This document shows, piece after piece, positions 11,701-18,332 of a stretch of DNA of 64,000 nucleotides (position 1 is its first letter; each line of letters begins with the position of its first letter). Both the position numbers and the translations under genes were made by a program. The notes below the pieces were generated by a model. It was not told where the DNA came from. It searched no databases and saw nothing but the letters and a program-made list of their open reading frames with translations. The stretch is from Paramacrobiotus metropolitanus (Eukaryota; Tardigrada; Eutardigrada; Parachela; Macrobiotidae). The stretch is taken from NCBI RefSeq assembly GCF_019649055.1, contig NW_026570270.1:682001-746000 (forward strand). The letters run 5' to 3'.

Positions 11701-13692
11701 CCGGCAATTGCCGCGTCCTTTTCGCCTATTACGGCCCGCAAGCCCAACACGATTTTTTCCATATTTTTAAAGGAACTATGGGCGTGCTGATACTGATTTT
11801 TGTGGTGTTGCACCTCATCTTCGGCTACTTCCAGCTTTCTTTGCAAGTCTTTAATCGCTACCTGGTTTGCCGAGATTGTTTCGGTTGCTTGTTTTAATTC
11901 CACAATGGTGGATCCTGTTGCCGGCTTAGCCGCAGAATTTAACAATTCGTTCAAATTGGTCGTGTATGATTGCGTTTTACGCAATGTGCTAGGCACAACT
12001 GTTACTGGTTCCTCTTCATCCGTCGTTACGGATTTATTTAGTTCACTTTCGCTTACTTGAGAAAACGACCCCGTTGTGGCCGTTGATTCTGTAGTGGTAT
12101 CAGATCGCTCAGGTGCAGCTACATGCACCTCTTCCCGATTATCGGGATTAACCTGTTGAGTCCTTTCTGGAGTAAGCGGCCTGAAAAACAACTGTTCCGG
12201 CGGCTGCATTAATGGCGTGTCAAGGAGATTATCTCCTTGATCCATTACAGTTGCTTTCCTCGGCTTACGAGGTTTATCCTCGAGAACTTTGTGGGTAATT
12301 TTCACACCTGCTTCTTTCAACTGATTCGTTTTACTGCGAGTAACTTCGTCTTGTTGTGTGGTATCACTTGTGCCAGCCTTTGCTGGATCGTCGGTTATTC
12401 CTTTCAGTACTTTACTAGCTGATTTTAGGACGTCTTCTACACCCTGTTTCAGCCGATCAATAGCTGGTTGCTTCCTCGGCGGTGAACGATGTATTGGCAT
12501 TATGCCGTTAATTACGGTATTACTTCCATCGATTGTTAAAAAGACCAAACGATAATAGCTATGGTCAAATTCAAAACTAATTTTAAAGGTATTCCATCGC
12601 TGCTTTGCAGCTCACACTCGATGCGGTTTAGAAAGTTGGCCTGGACGGCTATATATAGCTCTCTCTGCTCGAGTCTATTTTGTGGCTTTGCCACTTCCGA
12701 GCAACACAAAAGAATAGCTGGCACCGATAGCGATCGGTGAGTGCATCGACTTCTCATACACGGTAATTTCCTTGGAACGATCGTTCCTTCATAAAAGAAT
12801 ATCGTCAATATAAACCGTTATGATATCGGTTACTATTACCCTGACGGTTACATCGTCGACTATCACGACCAAAACTTTCTTCATTTTCTACACAAAATAT
12901 GTATGATCTTAAAACTGGCCACAATCTGCGGAAATATTTCCCAAGAAAATTCGGAAACTATCGCTTCCTTCGCTCTCGTTATATAAATTCTATAAGAATT
13001 GTAACGTGTTTTATTCAACAATTAGTTGTCCCTAATTTAGGGAATTTACGATCATTATTCAGGTTTTAAACCATTACTCTTACAGTAGAACTAATCTACT
13101 GGTTTTCATAAAGTAAGCTTACGAATAGAAAAGTGCTCTCCTCGGTTCTTCTCCTTGCTGGCGGCCGCGTGCCTTCCGAACCAGCGACGCTCCTTGCTTC
13201 TAGTGCTGTAGGGGATTCTCCTCCGCTAGCTGTCACTGATGAGCTGGGACCTCCACTGAAGGAGAGGAACTTCCGTGTAAGTGCTCTCCTCGGTTCTTCT
13301 CCTTGCTGGCGGCCGCGTGCCTTCCGAACCAGCGACGCTCCTTGCTTCTAGTGCTGTAGGGGATTCTCCTCCGCTAGCTGTCACTGATGAGCTGGGACCT
13401 GTGGTGAGGCATATGTGCCAATATCCTGTGCTCTATGCACGGCACTCTGACAATGCTATGTATTCCCAGAATTTGTTTTGCACCAGGAATGCAGAAGAAG
13501 CGTTAAGCCACAACGTTTACAAAACGGTCCTTGCGTCTTTTTCGAGACATTCTCATTTCTTCCTTGTAGGTAGTTTTTCTGGTACTGGGAAAATCTTACC
13601 GGAAAGGAGTCTACAAATGCGTTCATCTTCTGCTGCGAAAAAGGCGGGCGCGGCAAACCGGAGTATCGAATAATGATATAGAAATTTTTTAA
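2739..13692 (+). CDS. Orphan rhodopsin-like 7TM receptor 2, intron split by a retroelement
   Basis: Exon 1 is 2739-3641 and the terminal exon is 13570-13692; joined in phase 0 they give about 341 residues. Exon 1 starts with a short N-terminus carrying N-glycosylation sequons (NAS, NSS, NGT) and has six clear hydrophobic segments plus most of TM7. The DRY position reads H-R-L (SIHRLTAVALPHS). The donor at 3642 (gtaaat) sits at the same codon as in receptors 1 and 3. The terminal exon, found 9.9 kb downstream after ttgtag, encodes the family-specific ending (VVFLVLGKSYRKGVYKC...), closely matching the last exons at 1028 and 16825. The intron contains an antisense gypsy-type element and a 53-bp duplication; removing them leaves about 580 bp, similar to the 396- and 476-bp introns of the neighbours. 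Whether so long an intron is still spliced is unknown. Without splicing, translation would run into 15 extra codons and stop at 3686. Confidence 0.8.
4053..4105. repeat. Left copy of 53-bp direct repeat flanking the retroelement
   Basis: The 53 bases here are identical to 13400-13452. The two copies bracket the whole retroelement-bearing insertion inside the receptor 2 intron. This is far longer than a normal 4-6 bp integrase target duplication. Confidence 0.9.
4437..4806. repeat. Degenerate TACGGCG-motif array at the 3' side of the element
   Basis: About ten copies of a short motif (tctacggcgatt and variants such as tacgacgatt, tacggcaatt) recur at irregular 20-60 bp spacing. Further left-to-right, three copies of an at-gcatctccg-like motif follow near 4922, 4960 and 5020. 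The array lies between the integrase tail and the left flanking repeat, where a 3' LTR or untranslated region would be expected. Confidence 0.6.
5054..5770 (-). CDS. Integrase C-terminal region and tail of the gypsy-type element, in a shifted frame
   Basis: 238 codons read on the minus strand, overlapping the end of pol by 25 bases and lying in the -1 frame relative to it. The first half is basic and looks like the integrase C-terminal (SH3-like/GPY-type) region: it contains DRVILKIEKKKGE and a WEIIGFPYTNAVELKRVN stretch. The second half is a low-complexity Asn/Ser/Glu-rich tail. Pol-like sequence in this frame can be followed upstream of the first Met to about 5820, so the frame change happens inside integrase. 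This is either an inactivating indel or a second programmed shift; I favour an indel. Confidence 0.7.
   Translation of the reverse strand: MEELRYNLNRAHDIAELHIRSEFEKNAERFDKGRSDDTFNIGDRVILKIEKKKGETESFRRRFEIEPWEIIGFPYTNAVELKRVNPDKTEEIRIVNCERIKPYKTTEEDRENETLSIKDLLDNHNLTELPPNEVVHASADNSANNSPTNDVVRTSAENSAVPEADNSAIAEENNSETQDEWETVNAVENTRKRNAANKPSVKKRLLLRVRKGANGYTHLPNAGKINYLVIEIPREILK
5746..9927 (-). CDS. pol: Gypsy-type Pol: protease, reverse transcriptase, RNase H, integrase
   Basis: 1393 codons from the first Met; the frame is actually open up to 10149, overlapping the end of gag by 46 bases in the -1 frame, as expected for expression by -1 frameshifting. I see no perfect canonical slippery heptamer in the overlap. 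Domains in order: aspartic protease with DTGA at residues 16-19; a long linker to about 560; reverse transcriptase with YLDD at 762-765; RNase H (ECDASTIGIGAIL); integrase with an H-H-C-C zinc site (CFACQH at its end) and the catalytic triad D1214, D1274, E1310. The last two have exactly 35 residues between them (DD35E). All key residues are present, so the enzyme domains look intact up to the integrase core. The frame then ends early, with the C-terminal part continuing in another frame. Confidence 0.92.
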   Translation of the reverse strand: MIKAIVNYCEVPVMIDTGAETSLVSSEFVNEIKAARIPLIKPLHIRGIGGVRGFLVTNYCRIAIKIKDFESLHSAYIKPTTDEIKVLLGQDFLQDKFYAVRHNKLRYLEYQPDKKPGPLIMSEPVSPVIQTTSTVEEEVFPIPVATEQIDNTVEKLQAEKNAVPEGSKVFPIPVANATENIGDKSKEHNNRKPILKKPAKIRLVAKATFRRLWAEYRVLVKEIQELVKAKENGTNVMYLFMDEETPVPGIDSAKAEEIVRNLARQYEAEYLALEEKQRQLNEIFKYLKMPLPYVLRTPLRILAQLTRRKLPVLPYQLNECKPLDNYVNETIVKTVANHNRSVSFAPMARVVEFMANDSPIVVRKSLDTAATNETNNNQTNESSIEVVPDPNNLIIVNAEKVGATDSAEICDEPPTWEFSQSPNINPSYRGNRAKPIKVFAAEKLLIKPGTNWATVNVHFDADEQFDTDKFLFLPSPHMYIERRIRPMEGVVKPLNNKFDMVFVNFQHQRQSIKKGQFIGYLEPYEDIPDVNIQINATMLAEMTPEEQETVIKAVDELKINPELTAQEIKEIKEIFLEYPGLFATKNRPFGDVQIVKHQIDTGDIAPIKSKPHRTSWRGREIIQEHVNDMLAKGIIRKSNSPWCFPVVLASKKNPDGTIGTRFCVNYIKLNDVTKKNNYPLPNPDELLQAVADNKYYCGFDCNAGFWQVQMHEDSVEKTAFITQDGLYEFLRMPFGVCNGPATFQEAMNRTLSDVHSENIFAYLDDIIAAAKDFEDLKRKIRLMCECLLKAGFTLKPSKCHIGETELHFLGHIVSKDGIKTDPNKIAAIEKYPKPETEKDLRSFLGLCNYYRKFVKDFAGRTRRLYGLLKGEIDVKANWSTDHDSEFADLKSALINAPVLAKFDPSKPTVIECDASTIGIGAILHQDGHPIIYASKLLTDAEKKYPITELECMAVVFACRKFRHFIEYSHFSVQTDHQALTNLLRSVSRKEGLNGRLTRWALQLSSHKMTILYRPGKQCDNADALSRHPVGEAIECPDDDWDEFKDSKFSTPSIRVVTIRDGAEHEEDEDNFKFYRIEQEKDPNVERIIHALEGRVESVHLLKRPGYSGYELWNGVLYKISEKDGRINRRFVVPKHMRVEIMHAMHDAPASGHLGRAKTYQAIALRYFWENMTSQMIKYVDQCFACQHRKTLRKAPPGKLQQIAIGEPWFRMQVDLKGPLPKTTRGNTYIAVAIDELTKFVIAKPIPDAKAETVANFLIYDVFLPYGTPQILNTDRGTHFHNYLLEAINKRLRIQHHFGAAYHPIGRGLVERQMQTIADSLAMYASDGRERNWDKVLPFVIAGKNRVANKTTNLSPYFMLYGREQVIPAILKLRQIYRQTMRQFANIWKNCAII
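10104..12500 (-). CDS. gag: Gypsy-type Gag with coiled coil and CCHC zinc knuckle
   Basis: About 798 residues when started at the ATG at 12500 (the open frame reaches 12548 without an ATG). The N-terminal half is Thr/Ser/Glu-rich, then comes a long heptad-rich coiled coil (around ELKQATETISANQVAIKDLQ and following). The capsid-like retrotransposon gag domain follows (FIIKFEHAVTANRWV... ARFGDSKKAVNALAELANRTYKPGQ). Near the C-terminus is one CCHC knuckle, CQHCDLCGHYFREC, fitting C-x2-C-x4-H-x4-C. Gag packages the element RNA and forms the particle. The stop at 10104 overlaps pol. Longer than many gypsy Gags because of the coiled-coil extension. Confidence 0.88.
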   Translation of the reverse strand: MPIHRSPPRKQPAIDRLKQGVEDVLKSASKVLKGITDDPAKAGTSDTTQQDEVTRSKTNQLKEAGVKITHKVLEDKPRKPRKATVMDQGDNLLDTPLMQPPEQLFFRPLTPERTQQVNPDNREEVHVAAPERSDTTTESTATTGSFSQVSESELNKSVTTDEEEPVTVVPSTLRKTQSYTTNLNELLNSAAKPATGSTIVELKQATETISANQVAIKDLQRKLEVAEDEVQHHKNQYQHAHSSFKNMEKIVLGLRAVIGEKDAAIAGLKAKVDEVRVRNSDMNQQLAEKDTMLDQVWQENQRLKTDSFNHVTDLKNVQSMLHESQTEHKSLIGKFNSLAKDYRVLYDRHINQQTAEYEERPLSRAYAANTEAEQSREQHTPLTSTGKNSQEMSIDDKQRYIRSIFREEIQQAGIVQGRAVSPVRKSDLAEVMRQPVPRPSYNGSKEDIDSFIIKFEHAVTANRWVTDERKITELAYCLKDDAIIWYNGLITSTTPPTTYKEWKKQLIARFGDSKKAVNALAELANRTYKPGQETLETYYQSMMTLRDRAGFNGSPEQVVNFLVKGLKTHEKLHDKIEIMRPLTPEQFLEIIRYLSSNNPEKYVIPVGNFRRKQDRDSEAVTVGTVQVQPKTYAAAAASPPRTSSKNSGKPNYGNRANSSPSNISKAESYDSRNSGADNHAPSRREQWANNASKIQEATDRSPALQKTLRGIRVVKYCQHCDLCGHYFRECQFRDKPRCENPTYLAYHDPETGNRRYAADFYQRRNSSQSGSEPNSPNRQSPDNNPFLGLADQQNEEGR
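13131..13400. repeat. Two 122-bp direct repeats with a 26-bp spacer
   Basis: 13131-13252 and 13279-13400 are identical at a 148-bp offset, with a 26-bp unique spacer. The second copy abuts the right 53-bp flanking repeat, sharing its final t. The unit is GC-richer than its surroundings (ggcggccgcg). No similar sequence is seen at the left edge of the insertion, so these are not obvious terminal repeats. Confidence 0.9.
13400..13452. repeat. Right copy of 53-bp direct repeat flanking the retroelement
   Basis: Identical to 4053-4105. It lies 117 bp before the terminal exon of receptor 2. Confidence 0.9.
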
Positions 13693-15439
13693 CTTTTAAT
13701 TAGCAATTGTAGCAGCGATCTTAAGTCTTTTAGTTAATTTACCCAATAATTGTTGTATCAATCTCCAAGTAATGATGTGGTTACGTTTAAAATAACCATT
13801 CTCTCATTCGTTTTGGGTTCTCTCTTTCCTGGTGCTTCGATTACAGTAACTAAAGTAAGCTGTGGTCTGTAGCACTAGCTAACAGCATGCCCCTTTTCGG
13901 CAAAGAACCATCAGAACGCGGAAAACGCTGATGCGGTTGCATTACATAAAGCCTAATACAAAGAAAATCTGTAAAAACAATCGAAGTCTCATGTTTGCTT
14001 GTGTGTGACAAAATGTCTGGCGTGGCCGTAGCATTCTTTGTAGAGTTTGCTAAAAACAGGCACCTATGTTGGCCGCAAGAAGGCATAGGCTCTTTTCGTT
14101 GTCTTCAGTCCAATTGTGCAGTCCAATTGCTGACCCAGAAAGTGTACAGCTGATATGCAGCCGGCACTAAACTCTCACAGACTACAGGGCAAACATTGTA
14201 TGCACACCCAAGGAGAAGCTATTTCTCCGCCTTTGGTATTTCGACGTCGTTTCCTAACTCTTGGAGCTGCAACAGACATATTCACTCCCAAGCATACAGC
14301 GGTATTCCAAGAAGCCGCTTTTCTCTGTACAACAAACATCGGCGTCCTGTTTCTTACGGCAGCACAATAACCCTGTTTTCAGACTAGACAGAAAAATTAG
14401 ACAACTTCCACTTCTAATCTTCTTCTTCTAATCTTTTTTATGCGTGCTGTGTACAGTTATGCTTTGCCTGAATTTTTATCTGGTTTAAACGTCAAGCACC
14501 ACATTACTTTTCCACTACGAACATAAGACATACGTATACGATTTGGTAAATGCTCGTACATATCTGCATGCGCTACAGAGCTGCATGTCTCCGTCAGTAA
14601 TGACAAGTTCTAAGAATTTTTCAACAATCATAGGATTTAAATATGGGCTAGTTGACCTGCACCTCTGCAATGTTTTCGGATGCTATCCAATATGCATGAA
14701 TGCTTAGTTGTGAGCAAATCTAACGGTACTGCAATACGATCATGTTTACCTGTTTATGTTGCTAATGGTCCTTTTTTACTTCGCCCGTGCTTGTTTTTTC
14801 TGCACTTTTCCAATGATCTTTTCTAGATCGTGGTGTGCCACCGCCATCGGTTACTAGGAACGGGGGCACGGTCAAATTTAATATCCACTCGGTGTCTTTG
14901 ATATTCTTGATGACAATTTCAATAATGCAATAACACAGATGTTGCGCGCTTAAATTAAAAGCAGTTCGACGGCACCTTGTAATACTCTAAGTCCCCGCTG
15001 CTTCTAATTGGTGTAGATTCGGTAAGAAAATTTATAATTTGGGACAACACGGAAGAACAGACAGTAGAGCAATGATTTAGTTGCTCCTTGTTGTACTGGG
15101 AAATATAATGACAATTACTGTGCCGTTCCGATAAAAAATTTGCCGTCAGAGAGCGGTAGGTCGAATGGTATACTGTCAGCTGCGATGGACATACAATTAT
15201 CTTGGGAATAAGACTAATGGATCTGAGTGTCTTGTAATCGGAAGTGCAGAATGTGAAACGTCAGAGTTTCTGCGAAAATAACCCGGCAGTTAACCCGCGG
15301 CAGCTTGTGTAGTTAAGGTAAGGGTGTTTACAGCATCCGTATACCAACTGTCAATCAGCGCATGGATCACCCCAACTTCCGTTAGTGCTTTTACCTTTTG
15401 AAAGCATATCATGCATGGACTGCTCGTAACTAAACAACC
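13693..15439. other. Intergenic spacer between receptor 2 and receptor 3
   Basis: 1.7 kb of AT-rich sequence. A few short open frames occur (for example around 14155-14390), none with a recognisable domain or splice context. I see nothing else supportable. Confidence 0.5.
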
Positions 15440-16944
15440 ATGCCGAGCAACAAATCCTTGTGTGGCTATGTAGGATTGAACACTTCGGAATCCCTTGGTT
15501 TTGCAACGCGCTGCCAGTTTTCCACCATTCTAACCCTTTGGTATTATGGCTCGCAGGTCGTAACCTTTGTCAGTGCTGCCCTCGCTTTATTACTGATCAT
15601 CAGCATCCGAATCCAGAAGCTGCAACACAAAACCTCCCATATCCTGGTGGTGCATTTACTGGTGGATCTCGTCATCGTCAACGCGGTGCTGCAGCCAGTA
15701 TTCCCGGTTGCCGGGTACTACGAATCGCTACAACTGTCACTCGACGCGTGCCGGTTCATGTATACCGCGTATTGTATCTTTGGTTCGCATGCCTGCTGGA
15801 TCGCCTTCTTCCTTGGCCTGAACCGTTTGACCGCGGTGACCTCTCCGCATTCTGTGATCAAATTCACCAGTCGGCGAGCGGTGTACGTCAGTATTGCACT
15901 AAGCTGGATTATCGCCATCGGTATCACGATCTCCTTCGCCGTGCGTTCACTAATGACTCCGTATTATTCTCAGCCGTTTGGATTCTGTGATGTGAAAGCA
16001 GTGAGCAAGATCGGTCGGATAAGTTTTCATCTGTACGGTGCCGTCTCCATAACACTGCCAGCAGCGGGTTGTGTTATGTCGTACGTGGCCATGACGTCGA
16101 TTATAAGCAGAAAAGCGGATAGGTCGCGGAATGCGGTGTTTGATGTGCCTAATAGTGCCATGGTTCGTCGATCCACCTCGCGTATGGTTATGTCGAAGAT
16201 ACTGATTTCCGCCCACACGTGGACTTTACTTTCCTATGTACCAAGAATTGCTCTGTCCGTTTTCTACGGACCAGAGATCTACGAGAAGTATCCTCCGTTG
16301 CTTTTATTTATTCGCTGGTTCTCCTATTTTGGATCTATTGGACCACCGGTAAGCAGTTGTGGATTGTGAACATTTGTGGTAACACTATTTCTCGGGGATT
16401 ACGGTCGATACATTTCTTAACTGGCTGCCTGTCACATATGTACGTGCACTGCCATCGTATGTATAGAAGTAGTAACACAAAACCTTATCAGATTCTTGTT
16501 TAAAAAATGTTGGTGCCAGCTTTAGCAGATAAAAACAAATGCCAGAATTAGTGCTAGCATTATGGTTGGACCGTAGACTATACCTTTGTGACGTACAGAC
16601 TACACAAAGCAATAATTGCATATTTCTGTGACATTAGTGGTGAACTGCTTATAATAATATTTAGAAGCTTGAAGTCATCCCATCCATGCCTCTAAAACCG
16701 GCTTGTAATTTTCGACTTTACCCGTAATGCTGCGAAGCGGAAGGGACATTTCAACGATTAGATACAGCTGATACAGCAGGCCTAAAAAGAAATGCTTTTT
16801 ACTCTGAATGTTTTTTGTTTCCAGGTTATTTTTCTTGTTTTTGGGAGATCATACCGGGAAGGAGTTTTCAAATGCTTCCGGTTTTTACGTTGTCGACCAC
16901 GTCCACGAATAACGGGAAAACCTAATAAAATTGGACTTCACTAG
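15440..16944 (+). CDS. Orphan rhodopsin-like 7TM receptor 3
   Basis: Two exons, 15440-16348 and 16825-16944, phase 0, about 342 residues. Seven hydrophobic segments are visible, with TM7 split by the intron (donor gtaagc, acceptor tttccag). The TM3 end reads L-N-R-L-T-A-V instead of D-R-Y. The second extracellular loop has the family pattern YYSQPFGFCDV, whose Cys should pair with a Cys before TM3 (LSLDACRF). The TM7 motif reads G-P-P-V-I-F. The tail is basic (FLRCRPRPR). It is the best preserved of the three tandem copies on this side and the natural reference for the other two. Ligand and coupling are unknown. Confidence 0.9.
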
Positions 16945-18332
16945 CACTGGCGCGCAATATACCACAATTAAAACTGCAGTTTGTAAAAGGTGGCGATTAC
17001 CCTTACAGGTGTGTCATTACATAATGGAAGCTTCACTGTTTCTATAACTTTTAAAATGTAGAATAAGAACGTGGTTTCATCAAATTGTCGATTTTTGTTG
17101 CAGATAAAGGGATTTCCAGATGAATTTGTGTGACGCTTATGTAAGGCAGACAGATTGACGTTAGTTATTCGGTTCGTGCACTTGAAATTATGCCGGCTTG
17201 AAATTGGGCTTGACTTTTGTCCGGAAGAAGTACTAACACGCTGTGTAGGTTACGAATAACTGTGAAAAATGTTCACCTAGGCTATCGCTAATTTTCGAGC
17301 TGTGAATAAAAAGCGATATTCAACAATCCCAGAAAGCAAAGGAAGTACACTAAATATTATAGTGGTCGGCGTTTTCTTGTGATGAGACGTTTTTCTGTCG
17401 AAACATTAATACTAACACGCTGTGTAGGTTACGAATAACTGTGAAAAATGTTCACCTAGGCTATCGCTAATTTTCGAGCTGTGAATAAAAAGCGATATTC
17501 AACAATCCCAGAAAGCAAAGGAAGTACACTAAATATTATAGTGGTCGGCGTTTTCTTGTGATGAGACGTTTTTCTGTCGAAACATTAATACGAGTGCGAC
17601 ATCAGAAAGACCAACTATTCAGAACTATACGGAGTTTGTATTTTGTAAGCATATGGATCGCGTCTGCTCAGTTTACATGTACGAAAGTACTTTGATGTTT
17701 TCCGTCATAACGGTTTCGTTAAGATGATTACACTTAATGCTTAAGGCAGCTAAGTGCTTTTCATGCGAAATGATATCGCTAAAGCCTTCCCACTTCTATC
17801 GCGAAAAGTAGCGGAGTACCAAAGAAAAGAATGTGACCCTAACCTGGAATGACCATTTCGCGGCCGCTTCGTTAAATTGTAGTTTAATTTAGTACGATAC
17901 ATTTGGCGTACATACATTTGGCGGCTACATCGCTTTAAATACAGTAAATCGGTACTGTAAACTTCTAACGGCAATGTAACAATGTAAGTACTGTATAGAA
18001 TATTATATATACCGATATGTACCGTATGTACAATAACGTACAGTACAATGTGTTACACAGATAGGAATATACGAGGGCAGAAACGTGGTTTGCAATAACT
18101 TGTTCTGAAGCTACAATAAATATGTATTCAAACAAAGTACCGGTACCTACAAAGTTACCAGAGAGAGAAAAACATGAAAGATAAACAGAAAGTTATAATG
18201 GAGAAATTTACGTACAATCTTAAAGCGTTATCAAAGGGAGCATGTCAACTCTGCGGCAGAGAGGCTCTAATGTAAGACTGTACGCGTATATTCGACAAAA
18301 TGATTCTGAACCTTTATTCGTAAATAAGTTAT
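16945..18332. other. Spacer downstream of receptor 3
   Basis: 1.4 kb without a supportable gene. It contains an exact 179-bp tandem duplication and the left edge of a larger duplicated segment. 17980-18060 is AT/TACGTA-rich. Confidence 0.55.
17231..17588. repeat. Exact 179-bp tandem duplication
   Basis: 17231-17409 and 17410-17588 match base for base, head to tail with no spacer. The end of the unit (agtggtcggcgttttcttg) is also similar to 21665-21690, the left edge of the second copy of the LDLa segmental duplication. Identity of the two copies implies a very recent event, gene conversion, or an assembly artefact. Confidence 0.9.

Larger units (their letters stand above)
4106..13399 (-). 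mobile_element. Ty3/gypsy-type retroelement insertion (no LTRs recognised)
   Basis: A 9.3-kb insertion read on the minus strand, ordered gag (10104-12500), pol (5746-9927) and an integrase tail (5054-5770). The protease-RT-RNaseH-integrase order is that of Metaviridae-type elements. Limits given here are the inner edges of the 53-bp flanking repeat, not proven element ends. I compared 4106-5053 with 12549-13399 by eye and could not find matching LTRs, so one or both may be lost or strongly diverged. It is antisense to the host receptor gene. Confidence 0.8.

Noticed and set aside
13133-13673. Frames starting MLSSVLLLAGGRVPSE repeated twice
   Set aside because: They arise only because the 122-bp repeat happens to be open. 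The second runs into the receptor 2 terminal exon in the wrong frame.
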